64,000 bases of DNA from an uncultured Bacteroidales bacterium (GTDB taxonomy: Bacteria; Bacteroidota; Bacteroidia; Bacteroidales; Bacteroidaceae): positions 1-64,000 of the forward strand of contig CADBWR010000013.1 in the NCBI GenBank assembly GCA_902798425.1. The letters run 5' to 3'. The translations under genes and the position numbers were made by a program. Shown here in pieces: positions 38,220 through 48,190 of the stretch; positions within the stretch are counted from its first letter, which is position 1; each line of letters opens with the position of its first letter. A model generated the notes under the pieces. That model saw nothing but the letters and a program-made list of their open reading frames with translations, was not told the origin of the DNA and ran no database searches.

Positions 38220-40232
38220 GTGAATCAGAAACGGCACATACTTATACGGATGTTGATGCTGGGCATGATAACACTCATGCCCAGCATTTGCTATGGACGT
38301 AGCCGTGCAGCAGACTCCATGCTCATCAATCGCATGTGGGAGTACTATGAACATCAACAATACGACTGCAGCGGAGTAGAGCAGAACCTGTACATGAAAT
38401 ACCAGATTGCCACCAAGCGCCGCAACATATTGCTTTTCCTAATTCCCACGATGTACAGCATAGCACGAGGTGACAAGGAGTATGTCAGCGAGAGCTACAA
38501 CAAGCTACACTATCACAATGCCAAGGACTTCAGCATCCAACGGCAAGTTATCTGTGGTACCATCCCACACAACAGGAACGTCATGCCTGCACTTTTCGAC
38601 CTGTTGACACCTAATCTGCATAGCGTACAACTCTACCACGACAAGATTCTGTCTCCATTTCATCGCACCAACCGCTATTTCTACAAGTATCGTGTAAACA
38701 GGAAAAACGGACGGACCGTTGTCCATTTCCGCCCACGCAGCAGCAACACCCAACTTATCAGGGGCGAATCGGAGATAGACAGAAGGACTGGTCGTGTACT
38801 GACGTTAAAATTCGAGGGAGAATTTGACATGATTAACTTCAAGATTGATGCTTTGATGAATCGGTTCGATGCGTCAAGTCCACTACCCGACCAATGCACG
38901 ACAGAGGCAACGTTCAAGTTCATGGGCAACAATATCAAATCAACCATCTCCACCTTCTATAACTGTCCCACGACACTCCCTGACTCCATTGACGATGTGG
39001 AAGACTATCAGCTTATGAAAAAGCTGCGTCCCATACCATTAGAAAAAAGAGACAAAGCCATCTATCGTGCCTATGAACTTCAAGAGGCTGAGGCAGAGCG
39101 GAACGACACCATCCACAAGTCAAGCAACAAGCTGAAGGAGGCTGCATGGGACTTCGTAGGAGATAATCTTATCAACAGCACACACACCCACACAGAGAAC
39201 ATATCGTTAAACATATCACCATTGCTAAATCCGCTGTACATGGGTTATAGCCCGTCATTAGGCATTTCCTACAAACTCAATGTGGGTGCCCGCTATGCCT
39301 GGAACAAGAATCGCTATCTGACCCTCAATCCGCAGTTCGGTTACAGCTTCAAGAGGGATCAGTTCTACTACACCCTGCCCCTTCGTATGACCTACAACCC
39401 CAAGCGCAACGGTTATGCAGAGGTGACATGGGGTAACGGCAACCGCACCTCGCATGCAGCACTCTACGAAGCCTATCAGAAAGTCATGGGCGACACAGCT
39501 GTGATGCCGGAGTTCAAGGACGAATACGTACAATTGGTCAATAATATCATGTGCTACGACTGGCTGGAACTGACAACAGGTGTCATCTACCACCGCCGTT
39601 GGAGCGTAGATCCTGAGAAAATGGATGAGGCAGGACTCACCAGTCGCTATAACAGTTTTGCGCCGCTGATCAGCGTCCGACTACGTCCCTGGAAGAAAGG
39701 TCCTACACTCACCGCCAACTATGAGCGAAGTTTCAGCAACATCTTCCATTCAAACCTCAACTACGAGCGTTGGGAGTTCGACGCCGCTTATAAACATCAA
39801 AACAAGAGCGTGCGCATTCTGAACCTGCGCGCAGGAGCCGGTTTCTATTCCCACCGCACCACCGACTTCTTCGTGGACTACACCAATTTCCGCGACAACA
39901 ACCTGGCGACAGGTTGGGAAGATGACTGGTCTGGGCAGTTCCAACTGGTTGACAGCCGTTGGTACAATTCTTCAGAGTATTATCTGCGCGGCCACTTGTC
40001 ATACGACTCACCTCTGTTAATGCTTTCGTGGATGCCATGGATAGGACGCATCGTAGAGACAGAGCGTATCTATCTCAGTGCCATGTCCATCGAACACACA
40101 CGTCCCTATTTTGAGATAGGCTACGGCTTCAAGACGCGTTATCTCTCAACAGCGTTCTTTGCCAGTTTTCTCAACACCCAATATCAGAAATTTGGTTGTA
40201 AATTCACCTTAGAACTATTCCGCCGATGGTAA
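38220..40232 (+). CDS. DUF5686-like outer-membrane-associated protein
   Basis: From GTG 38220 this is a 670-residue protein with a hydrophobic export signal (LIRMLMLGMITLMPSICYG). The middle carries a beta-domain (TVVHFRPRSSNTQLIRGESEIDRRTGRVLTLKFEGEF), and the C-terminal half is rich in alternating aromatic strands like an outer membrane barrel (RYAWNKNRYLTLNPQFGYSF, ending CKFTLELFRRW). This matches what I recall of DUF5686, without the carboxypeptidase-like leader domain that many members have. Function unknown. Its stop overlaps the start of the addA-like gene by 7 bp. Confidence 0.65.
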   Translation: MNQKRHILIRMLMLGMITLMPSICYGRSRAADSMLINRMWEYYEHQQYDCSGVEQNLYMKYQIATKRRNILLFLIPTMYSIARGDKEYVSESYNKLHYHNAKDFSIQRQVICGTIPHNRNVMPALFDLLTPNLHSVQLYHDKILSPFHRTNRYFYKYRVNRKNGRTVVHFRPRSSNTQLIRGESEIDRRTGRVLTLKFEGEFDMINFKIDALMNRFDASSPLPDQCTTEATFKFMGNNIKSTISTFYNCPTTLPDSIDDVEDYQLMKKLRPIPLEKRDKAIYRAYELQEAEAERNDTIHKSSNKLKEAAWDFVGDNLINSTHTHTENISLNISPLLNPLYMGYSPSLGISYKLNVGARYAWNKNRYLTLNPQFGYSFKRDQFYYTLPLRMTYNPKRNGYAEVTWGNGNRTSHAALYEAYQKVMGDTAVMPEFKDEYVQLVNNIMCYDWLELTTGVIYHRRWSVDPEKMDEAGLTSRYNSFAPLISVRLRPWKKGPTLTANYERSFSNIFHSNLNYERWEFDAAYKHQNKSVRILNLRAGAGFYSHRTTDFFVDYTNFRDNNLATGWEDDWSGQFQLVDSRWYNSSEYYLRGHLSYDSPLLMLSWMPWIGRIVETERIYLSAMSIEHTRPYFEIGYGFKTRYLSTAFFASFLNTQYQKFGCKFTLELFRRW

Positions 40233-43200
40233 AACCTCTCACCGTATACAAGGCCAGCGCAGGTTCCGGAAAGACATTCACGCTGGCGGTAGAGTATATC
40301 AAACTGCTGATAGAAAATCCGCACAGCTATCGCAATATTCTGGCTGTCACCTTCACCAACAAGGCGACGGAAGAGATGAAGATGCGCATACTCAGTCAGT
40401 TGTATGGCATCAGCCAAGGACTCAGCGACTCACAGAATTATACCAACCGCATCTTAGCGGAAACAGGGCTACCGGAGAAGATGGTTCGCGAACGGGCTGG
40501 CATAGCCCTACGCCTGCTGTTGCACAACTACAACTACTTCCGTGTAGAGACTATCGACTCATTCTTTCAGAGCGTATTGCGCAACCTGGCTCGCGAACTC
40601 GATTTGACAGCCAACCTGCGCATCAGTCTGAACGACATACAGGTTGAAGAGCAGGCCGTAGACCAACTTATCGATTCGCTGACACATAGTGACCGCATGC
40701 TGCAATGGTTGCTCAGCTATATCATGGAAACCATCAGTGACGACCGCTCATGGAATATCATCGGACAGGTAAAACAATTTGGAAAGACCATCTTCCGTGA
40801 CTACTACAAGAGCAACAGCAAAACGCTCACCAGCAAGATGGAAGTGAAGGGATTCATCGAAGAATATACCAAACAGCTGAAAGAACTGCGCAGTACGGCC
40901 TTGGAACGCATGAAATCGATAGGCAACGAATTCTTTGATATTCTGGAAAGCGAAGGACTCTCTATGGACGATCTGTCAAACAAGAAAAGTGGTGTTGCCG
41001 GATTCTTTCTGAAACTGCAAAACGGACAGATGGATCAGGGTATTGTGGGTTCTCGTGTTTGCGACTGTAATGACGATGCATCGAAATGGTATAGCAAGAA
41101 GAGCGAGCACGCAGAACATATACATGCCCTTGCGGAGTCTACATTAATGCCTTTGCTAAGTCGCGCTTTGGAGGAGCGTCCACGCCAATTCAAGCTATAC
41201 CAGTCTGCTGACCTCACCTTGCGCCACCTCAACCAACTACGTCTGTTAGGCAGCATTGAACAGAAGGTGCGCAGTCTGAACGACGAGGCCAACCGTTTCC
41301 TGCTCAGCGATACCCAGCAGTTGCTGCACGACCTAATCAGCGACAGTGACTCACCATTTATCTTTGAGAAGATTGGCTCACAACTGGAACACGTCATGAT
41401 TGACGAGTTTCAGGACACGTCGACAGTCCAATGGCAGAATTTCAAGGTGCTCCTGCAAGAGTGCATGAGTCACCAACAGTCGGGCAATCTCATTGTGGGC
41501 GATGTCAAGCAAAGCATCTACCGCTGGCGTTCAGGTGACTGGCGACTGCTGAATGCCATAGACCAGCAATTTCCGCATGCCAACGAAACGATAGAGATCA
41601 AGCCCTTGAAAGTCAATTGGCGTTCGTCACGCCATGTGATAGACTTCAACAACGCTTTCTTTCAGGCTGCAGCCCAACACGAATACGAGCAGCAACGAGA
41701 GGAATATCCCTCTGGTGCCGAGCAACTGAAAAACGCTTACGCGGACGTGGCACAAGAGGTTCCAGAAAAGCGCGAAAACAGTGGCTACGTCAACATCCGC
41801 CTGCTTCCCCCTACGGACTACCAAGAACAGACGATGGCTGCCATTGTCGACACCATCAGCAAACTGAAACAGCAAGGAGCCGGTTTACAGGATATTGCCA
41901 TCCTTGTACGTACCAACAAGTATATCCCGCTCATTGCAGCCTATTTCGACGAACAGTTGCCCGACGTGCGCATCATCAGCGACGAGGCTTTCCGTCTGGA
42001 TGCTTCTGTGACGCTATGCCTGCTCATCCAGGCACTCCATCTGCTCACCCACCCTGACGATCTGTTGGCCAAGGCCACCATCGTCAAACTCTACCACAAG
42101 AGTGTGCTCGGCGACAACATCGCTGAGAATGAGCTACTTATCAAGGACCGCGAACTCGACAATTTGCTGCCCGAAACGTATATCGCTCACATGCAAGAAC
42201 TGTTACGGATGCCGCTCTACGAACTAGTGGAACGCCTCTATGCCATCTTCCAGTTGGAACGCCTCAATGAGCAGAGTGCCTACCTGTGTGCCTTCTATGA
42301 CCGGCTAAATCAGTTTGTGCAAGACCACACATCGGACATCGACGCCTTCATCCACGAGTGGGAAGAGACCATCTGCAGCAAGACCATCCAGAGCGACGCC
42401 ACCGACGGCATACGCATTCTTTCTATCCACAAAAGTAAGGGATTGGAGTTTAAGCATGTCATCATCCCCTTCTGCGACTGGCGTCTGGAGATGCCCGATG
42501 TGCTATGGTGCAAACCTACTGAGGCACCTTTCGATGCACTACCGCTGGCCCCCATCGACTTTGGTGCAACGCAGATGAAGGAAACCATCTACGAGCATGA
42601 CTATTTGGACGAACACTTACAAAACACGGTTGACAACCTCAACCTGCTGTATGTCGCCTTTACACGTGCAGCAGACAGTCTATTTGTCATCGGTCAGCGT
42701 GGCGCCAAGAGCAACCGATCGTTACTCATCGAGGCTGTATTGTCGAAGATAAAACTGGAAGGTTGCAGCCTCAGCGGTGAAGAGGACAAAGACAGTGAAT
42801 TGGCATTCGAATACGGCGCGCTGAAAGCCCAGACATCAGCCCTCAGCCATCAGTCATCAGCCAACGTCTTCCTCCAGCCCGTCACACCCGTACAGATTCA
42901 ATTAGAGACCTTCGAGAACAAAACAGAGTTCCGGCAAAGCAACAAGAGCCGCGAATTCGTGGATGGTGACGATGAACAGCAGGAACTGAGCTACATCAAA
43001 ATAGGTAGCGTACTGCACGAGGTTTTCTCGACCATCCGAACCACAGCCGACATTGAACAGGCCTTGCGCCAACTGCAACACGACGGGGTACTTTACGACG
43101 ACGAGGTAACATCGGCCAAGCTGACAAGCATGTTAAACAAGAGATTGAACAACGAACGCGTAAAAGATTGGTTCTCTGGAAATTGGAAACTTTTTAACGA

Positions 43201-43435
43201 ATGCAGTATTCTAAAGCTCAACGATGCTGGTGTGGTAGAAGAGCGACGTCCAGACCGTGTAATGACAGACGGAAAAGAGACGCACGTCGTAGACTTCAAG
43301 TTCGGTCGTCCCAAGCCAGAATACCAAGAGCAGGTGCGCGAATACATGCAGTTGCTACAGCAGATGGGGCATCTGAATGTGAAGGGGTGGCTGTGGTATG
43401 TTTACAGCAATAAAATTGAGGAAGTTAAGAGGTAA
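40226..43435 (+). CDS. AddA-like helicase-nuclease (UvrD/RecB family)
   Basis: This 1069-residue protein combines an SF1 helicase with a C-terminal nuclease. Motifs include Walker A KASAGSGKTFTLAVEY (residues 9-24), AVTFTNKATEEMKMRI, VMIDEFQDTSTVQWQNF, VGDVKQSIYRWRSGDW, ILSIHKSKGLEFKHVI and LLYVAFTRAADSL. The C-terminus has the PD-(D/E)XK pattern DRVMTD...VVDFKFG...YQEQVREYM. It works with the next gene (AddB-like) in double-strand break processing, as in AddAB/RecBCD. A stretch near residues 870-880 is encoded by 7-bp repeats, and its last codons and stop lie in another heptad array. Confidence 0.88.
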   Translation: MVKPLTVYKASAGSGKTFTLAVEYIKLLIENPHSYRNILAVTFTNKATEEMKMRILSQLYGISQGLSDSQNYTNRILAETGLPEKMVRERAGIALRLLLHNYNYFRVETIDSFFQSVLRNLARELDLTANLRISLNDIQVEEQAVDQLIDSLTHSDRMLQWLLSYIMETISDDRSWNIIGQVKQFGKTIFRDYYKSNSKTLTSKMEVKGFIEEYTKQLKELRSTALERMKSIGNEFFDILESEGLSMDDLSNKKSGVAGFFLKLQNGQMDQGIVGSRVCDCNDDASKWYSKKSEHAEHIHALAESTLMPLLSRALEERPRQFKLYQSADLTLRHLNQLRLLGSIEQKVRSLNDEANRFLLSDTQQLLHDLISDSDSPFIFEKIGSQLEHVMIDEFQDTSTVQWQNFKVLLQECMSHQQSGNLIVGDVKQSIYRWRSGDWRLLNAIDQQFPHANETIEIKPLKVNWRSSRHVIDFNNAFFQAAAQHEYEQQREEYPSGAEQLKNAYADVAQEVPEKRENSGYVNIRLLPPTDYQEQTMAAIVDTISKLKQQGAGLQDIAILVRTNKYIPLIAAYFDEQLPDVRIISDEAFRLDASVTLCLLIQALHLLTHPDDLLAKATIVKLYHKSVLGDNIAENELLIKDRELDNLLPETYIAHMQELLRMPLYELVERLYAIFQLERLNEQSAYLCAFYDRLNQFVQDHTSDIDAFIHEWEETICSKTIQSDATDGIRILSIHKSKGLEFKHVIIPFCDWRLEMPDVLWCKPTEAPFDALPLAPIDFGATQMKETIYEHDYLDEHLQNTVDNLNLLYVAFTRAADSLFVIGQRGAKSNRSLLIEAVLSKIKLEGCSLSGEEDKDSELAFEYGALKAQTSALSHQSSANVFLQPVTPVQIQLETFENKTEFRQSNKSREFVDGDDEQQELSYIKIGSVLHEVFSTIRTTADIEQALRQLQHDGVLYDDEVTSAKLTSMLNKRLNNERVKDWFSGNWKLFNECSILKLNDAGVVEERRPDRVMTDGKETHVVDFKFGRPKPEYQEQVREYMQLLQQMGHLNVKGWLWYVYSNKIEEVKR
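42834..42861. repeat. 7-bp tandem repeat inside the addA-like gene (CATCAGC, 4 units)
   Basis: CATCAGC, CCTCAGC, CATCAGT and CATCAGC are contiguous and encode TSALSHQSSA in the linker between the helicase and nuclease domains. A gain or loss of one unit would shift the frame. Confidence 0.85.
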
Positions 43436-43458
43436 GAGGTAAGAGTTAAGAGGTATGA
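43424..43458. repeat. 7-bp tandem repeat spanning addA-like stop and addB-like start
   Basis: GTTAAGA, GGTAAGA, GGTAAGA, GTTAAGA and GGTATGA are contiguous. The addA-like stop TAA (43433-43435) lies in the second unit and the addB-like ATG (43455) in the fifth. Confidence 0.9.
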
Positions 43459-46151
43459 AGAGTTTCTTAGAATACGTTGCAGAAGATATTATTCAAAAAT
43501 ACGGCACCGACCTGTCGCGCATAGCTGTGGTGTTCCCCAACAAGCGTGCATCGCTGTTCCTGAACGAACATCTGGCACGTCAGACCAACGGCAAGCCCTT
43601 ATGGAGTCCTGCCTACATCACTATCAGCGAGCTGTTTCGCCAGCAGTCTGATTTAACGGTTGCCGATCCTATCAAACTGGTCTGCGACCTGCACAAGTCA
43701 TTCTGCCTGCATACTGGTTCTGACGAGACACTTGACAAATTCTATGGCTGGGGACAGTTGCTCATCAGCGACTTCGATGACATCGACAAGAACATGGCCG
43801 ACGCCGACCGCGTTTTTGCCAACTTACGCGACATCCACGAACTGGACGACCTCAGCTATCTCACCGACGAACAGCGCCAATTGCTGAAGCACTTCTTCAG
43901 CCACTTCACCGAGGAGCACGAGACGGAACTCAAACAGCGGTTTCTACGTCTGTGGAGCCACTTTGCCGACATCTACCACGACTTTAACGAACGACTGGCA
44001 AAACAAGGACTTGCCTACGAGGGGGCTCTCTACCGACAAGTATGTTGCCATGGTATGCCTACAAACACCACGGAACAGTTTCCCTACGACCGTTACCTCT
44101 TTGTGGGTTTCAATTTGGTGCAGAAAGTTGAGCAGCATCTCTTCTCACAATTGCAAAAGGAAGGCAAGGCCCGCTTCTACTGGGACTTCGACCATTACTA
44201 CCTGCAACAGCATGAGGCTGGTCGTTATATTGCACAATACCTACGCTACTTCCCCAACGAACTGGATAGTCAGTGTGACGATATCTACAAGAACTTCCAT
44301 CAGCCCAAGGAGATTACCTATCTGGCTGCCCCTACCGAACATATCCAGGCACGCTATGTCAGTCGTTGGCTACGTGACCAACAGCGCTACAAGGATGGCC
44401 GGCGAACCGCCATAGTGCTCTGCAACGAGCAACTGCTGCCCACGGTTATTCATTGTCTGCCCGACGAGGTGGAGAAAGTCAATATTACCACGGGCTATCC
44501 TCTATCACAAACACCCGTGGCCTCGTTCATCCAGCGCTACTACGACATGGTGCTGGGGGGCAACAGCCCACGACTGGTACGTGCCTTTCATCGACATCCG
44601 TATGCCCGTTTCGTTGAGGACAGCAAGCCTTTGCTCACTATGCTGAGAGCTATTGCGCAAGGAGCCAAGGAAGAGATTACCGACCCACTATTTCAGGAGT
44701 CGCTGTTCCGAGCCTACACCCTTGTCAATCGCCTCAATGCACTCATTGAGAGTGGCGACCTGCAAGTAACCGACACCACCCTACAACGCCTTGTCAACCA
44801 ACTCATTCAGCAGACCTCCATTCCCTTCCACGGTGAACCTGCCGAAGGGCTGCAGGTGATGGGCGTTTTGGAAACCCGCAACCTGGACTTCGACCACGTA
44901 CTGCTGCTTAACTGCAACGAGGGCAACATGCCTAAGGGCGTCAACGACAGTTCCTTTATTCCCCACAGCATCCGTCAAGCCTACGAACTAACCACCGTAG
45001 AGAACAAGGTGAGCATCTACGCCTACTACTTCCACCGCCTGTTGCAACGCGCCAAGGATGTCACCATTCTGTGGAACAACGCCACAGAGGACGGCCAGCG
45101 TGGCGAGATGAGCCGTTTCATGCTCCAGCTATTGGTAGAGAGCGGACAACACATCACACAGCACACCCTACAGTCTGGCAAGAGTATTACCCGTTTTGCA
45201 CCCGCGCCCATTGAGAAAACCGACCATATCCAGCAATTGCTCGTCAAGCAGTTTACCGGTCCTGACGCCTCATTATCTCCCTCAGCCATCAACAAGTACA
45301 TGCGCTGTCAGCTGCAGTTCTATTACCGCTATATTGCCGGTATCAAGGAACCCGACGAACCCGCTGACGAGCAGGAGCTTGACAACCGCATCTTCGGAAA
45401 CATCTTCCACCAAGCAGCCGACTCGCTCTACCATCAGCTACCCAAGCACGTCACCCGCGAGTCTCTCGACCAACTGCTAAAAAGTAAAGTTGCCATTGTG
45501 AAGGCTGTCGATGATGCCTTTCAACAAGAGTTGCCTGGTGCCGCCAGCGGTGGTCTGCACCTCATCAATCGCGAAGTAATTATCCGCTATCTGCGCCAGC
45601 TCATAGAAATAGACAAAGCCCTCACACCTTTCGACATCTTGGGTTTGGAGCACGACGTCTTCAGGCAGTTGGCAGTTGGCAGTCAGCAGTCAGCAGGTAG
45701 CCTACTACTAAAACTCGGAGGACGCATAGACCGGCTGGACCAGATGAGCGATGGCCGCATCCGCGTTGTGGACTACAAGACGGGCAGCGGAAGACTGAAG
45801 TCTCTGTCCGGCGTTGAAGATATCTTTGACCCCGCAAAGATTCATGACCACTCCGACTACTATCTGCAGACCTTTGTCTATGCCGACATTGTCAGTCGCC
45901 AACAGAGAACAGCCAAGAACCCAGTCAGCCCCGCATTGCTGTTCATCCAGCATGCTGGCGCCAATGACTACGACCCTACCCTCTGCTTTGGCAGAGAGCG
46001 CATCCTCGACATTGCAGAGTATAGTCAACGGTTCAACGAACTGCTTGAAAACAAAGTGAATGAGCTATTCTCGCAGAATAACCCATTCACTCCCACTACA
46101 GACCTTAGGGTCTGTCGAACCTGCCCTTACTTGCAGATGTGTCGCCGTTAG
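43455..46151 (+). CDS. AddB-like nuclease (PD-(D/E)XK family)
   Basis: This 898-residue protein has an inactive helicase-like N-terminal part (RIAVVFPNKRASLFLNEHLA) without a Walker A motif, as in AddB, and a C-terminal nuclease. The nuclease region starts at SPSAINKYMRCQLQFYYRYI, has RIDRLDQMSDGRIRVVDYKTG as catalytic core, and ends with CRTCPYLQMC. The Cys in MRC and the three terminal cysteines match the iron-sulfur staple of AddB. It partners with the preceding gene in DNA end resection. Five 7-bp repeat units lie in frame at 45665-45699. Its stop overlaps the stop of the converging MFS gene. Confidence 0.87.
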   Translation: MKSFLEYVAEDIIQKYGTDLSRIAVVFPNKRASLFLNEHLARQTNGKPLWSPAYITISELFRQQSDLTVADPIKLVCDLHKSFCLHTGSDETLDKFYGWGQLLISDFDDIDKNMADADRVFANLRDIHELDDLSYLTDEQRQLLKHFFSHFTEEHETELKQRFLRLWSHFADIYHDFNERLAKQGLAYEGALYRQVCCHGMPTNTTEQFPYDRYLFVGFNLVQKVEQHLFSQLQKEGKARFYWDFDHYYLQQHEAGRYIAQYLRYFPNELDSQCDDIYKNFHQPKEITYLAAPTEHIQARYVSRWLRDQQRYKDGRRTAIVLCNEQLLPTVIHCLPDEVEKVNITTGYPLSQTPVASFIQRYYDMVLGGNSPRLVRAFHRHPYARFVEDSKPLLTMLRAIAQGAKEEITDPLFQESLFRAYTLVNRLNALIESGDLQVTDTTLQRLVNQLIQQTSIPFHGEPAEGLQVMGVLETRNLDFDHVLLLNCNEGNMPKGVNDSSFIPHSIRQAYELTTVENKVSIYAYYFHRLLQRAKDVTILWNNATEDGQRGEMSRFMLQLLVESGQHITQHTLQSGKSITRFAPAPIEKTDHIQQLLVKQFTGPDASLSPSAINKYMRCQLQFYYRYIAGIKEPDEPADEQELDNRIFGNIFHQAADSLYHQLPKHVTRESLDQLLKSKVAIVKAVDDAFQQELPGAASGGLHLINREVIIRYLRQLIEIDKALTPFDILGLEHDVFRQLAVGSQQSAGSLLLKLGGRIDRLDQMSDGRIRVVDYKTGSGRLKSLSGVEDIFDPAKIHDHSDYYLQTFVYADIVSRQQRTAKNPVSPALLFIQHAGANDYDPTLCFGRERILDIAEYSQRFNELLENKVNELFSQNNPFTPTTDLRVCRTCPYLQMCRR
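45665..45699. repeat. 7-bp tandem repeat inside the addB-like gene (GCAGTYR, 5 units)
   Basis: GCAGTTG, GCAGTTG, GCAGTCA, GCAGTCA and GCAGGTA are contiguous and encode LAVGSQQSAGS just before the strand that leads to the nuclease core. Confidence 0.9.
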
Positions 46152-47317
46152 CGATTCTTATGTTCCAGGAACCAGCGGTGCGTAAAGAAATGATAGAGTA
46201 GCAACGCCGCTCCCGTTATTGCCAATGCTGTATAGAGAATCTGTTGGGACTGCTGATAGAAAAAGGCATAGCCCAGGAAGAGTCCCAACGCCAATCCTGT
46301 CTCCCATCCCAAGAAGTAGGTGCTCTGTGACGTGCCACGCTGACAATGACGACTCAGTTTGATGAAGAACAGCAAGAAACGCGACCCGATGATGCCGGCA
46401 CTCAGTCCGATGAGTACAGGACTTACAGGCGATGCAGGAGCCACCAACAACACGAGCAGGGCTGCTACCAACAGGAAGAGTCCTGTAATAATCTCGCTTT
46501 TCAGCTCCGCATCGCGGAATACGAAGCGTTGCGCCAGCAGTGCCAGCAGGAAGCCACCCATCATCAAAGCATAGAAAAGCGGTTCGAACGTCAGCGAGAG
46601 CAACATACCAATCACCGTGGACACCATCAGCAAATTGACGAACAGCACAAAGCCGTGAATCAGGAAGAAACGGTCCAACGAAACCACCTTCACACCTTCC
46701 TCCGGAGTACGGAAAGGAAATTTCACTATCTTTACCAGCAACAAAGCCACCAGCGCACAACCTATAGCGCCCCACAGCACACCATCAAAGCCATATAGTG
46801 CGTAGACGATGAGTCCTGCCAGCGGGCCTAACGACAGTGCAAAGCGTGCAAACCATGAAGCACTGTGATTAGCTTCCGTACGCTGGAACGACTCACACGT
46901 ATCAATGATGAGCGTTGACGACAGCACCATTTGTGCCAGTCCGAACGTCGCACCCAGCACAAAACGATGAACCATCATCATCGTGAAGTCTAACAAATCT
47001 GTGCGAACAGCCTGCACATACCACAAAACGGCGATGTTGGCTATGACGGCAATGATAGCCCACATGCAGACTACATTGCGGCGATAGCGCTGTACGAGCC
47101 ACGAACAGAGTGTACCAAAGACATACAGTCCTAAGCCAAAGACGCCCATTGAACGTCCTGCCTCAACAGCTGAGAATTGTTTCTCTTCCATGAGCCAGTG
47201 CGGCATCACTGGCAGCAAGATATACATAGACATCGTCAGCAATAACGATGCCACGGACATCAGCCAGAAGTCTCTGTGCCACAGTTTGATATGAACAGGG
47301 GTATTCTGTGTATTCAT
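46148..47317 (-). CDS. Major facilitator superfamily transporter
   Basis: This 389-residue protein has about twelve hydrophobic segments, for example FWLMSVASLLLTMSMYILL, MGVFGLGLYVFGTLCSWLV, FALSLGPLAGLIVYALYGF and FLIHGFVLFVNLLMVSTVIGM. The MFS loop-2 region appears as GVFGLGLYVFGTLCSWLVQRYRRN. The substrate is not evident. It starts 3 bp after panB, so it is translated with it; export or uptake of a pantothenate-pathway compound is possible but only inferred from position. Confidence 0.82.
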   Translation of the reverse strand: MNTQNTPVHIKLWHRDFWLMSVASLLLTMSMYILLPVMPHWLMEEKQFSAVEAGRSMGVFGLGLYVFGTLCSWLVQRYRRNVVCMWAIIAVIANIAVLWYVQAVRTDLLDFTMMMVHRFVLGATFGLAQMVLSSTLIIDTCESFQRTEANHSASWFARFALSLGPLAGLIVYALYGFDGVLWGAIGCALVALLLVKIVKFPFRTPEEGVKVVSLDRFFLIHGFVLFVNLLMVSTVIGMLLSLTFEPLFYALMMGGFLLALLAQRFVFRDAELKSEIITGLFLLVAALLVLLVAPASPVSPVLIGLSAGIIGSRFLLFFIKLSRHCQRGTSQSTYFLGWETGLALGLFLGYAFFYQQSQQILYTALAITGAALLLYHFFTHRWFLEHKNR

Positions 47318-47320
47318 CCA

Positions 47321-48142
47321 TTAGTACGATTCGTTCGCATTGGGGAAGTCGCCGCTCTTGACGTCTTCCACGTAGTGTCCTACGGCATCGTTGATGACCG
47401 TGTTCAAGTCGGCATAGCGACGCAGGAAACGGGGTGAGAAGCCCTGTGTCATACCCAGCATGTCGGCAATGACCAGCACCTGACCGTCACAGCCGTTGCC
47501 GGCACCAATACCGATGGTCGGACACTTCACCGCTTTCGTCACCTCAGTGGCGAGTGCTGCTGGCACCTTCTCCAGGGTAATGCCGAAGCAGCCAGCCTCA
47601 TCCAACAATTGGGCGTCGTGCATCAGTTTCTCAGCCTCAGCCTGCTCCTTGGCGCGCACAGCATAGGTACCGAACTTATTGATTGACTGGGGAGTCAGTC
47701 CCAGGTGAGCCATTACGGGGATGCCAGCGTCGAGGATGCGCTTCACGGTGTCGAGAATCTCCTCGCCACCCTCCATCTTCAAGGCATCGCAGCCACTCTC
47801 CTTCATAATGCGAATAGCGTTGGCGACACCTTCTGCAGCATTCACCTGATACGAACCGAAGGGCATGTCGCACACCACCAGAGCGCGCTGTGTGGCACGC
47901 ACCACTGAGCGGGCATGATAAATCATATAGTCCACCGTCATCGGCAGTGTGGTAGCATTACCTGCCATCACGTTCGACGCTGAGTCGCCAACAAGGATAG
48001 CATCGACACCAGCCTTGTCAACGATGCCTGCCATAGTATAGTCGTACGATGTGAGCATGGAGATCTTCTCGCCTTTCTGCTTCATCTCCATGAAACGATG
48101 TGTTGTCACTTTGCGATTGTCGCTAACTAGATATCCTGACAT
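47321..48142 (-). CDS. panB: 3-methyl-2-oxobutanoate hydroxymethyltransferase
   Basis: This 273-residue TIM-barrel enzyme makes ketopantoate from ketoisovalerate and methylene-tetrahydrofolate. Family blocks are [55 protein letters not shown]-like [22 protein letters not shown] and [16 protein letters not shown]. It acts upstream of panC/panD, which lie at 9.2-10.4 kb. It lies between the HAD phosphatase gene and the MFS gene in a leftward operon. Confidence 0.95.
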   Translation of the reverse strand: MSGYLVSDNRKVTTHRFMEMKQKGEKISMLTSYDYTMAGIVDKAGVDAILVGDSASNVMAGNATTLPMTVDYMIYHARSVVRATQRALVVCDMPFGSYQVNAAEGVANAIRIMKESGCDALKMEGGEEILDTVKRILDAGIPVMAHLGLTPQSINKFGTYAVRAKEQAEAEKLMHDAQLLDEAGCFGITLEKVPAALATEVTKAVKCPTIGIGAGNGCDGQVLVIADMLGMTQGFSPRFLRRYADLNTVINDAVGHYVEDVKSGDFPNANESY

Positions 48143-48160
48143 ATTTTTAGATTTTAAACT

Positions 48161-48190
48161 ATAAACTCAAAAAACTCATAAACTCAAAAA
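48161..48190. repeat. Direct repeat ATAAACTCAAAAA between panB and the HAD gene
   Basis: Two copies (48161-48173 and 48178-48190) occur 17 bp apart. The second covers the stop codon of the HAD gene, so its last residues (DFLSL) are encoded by repeat sequence. Confidence 0.7.
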
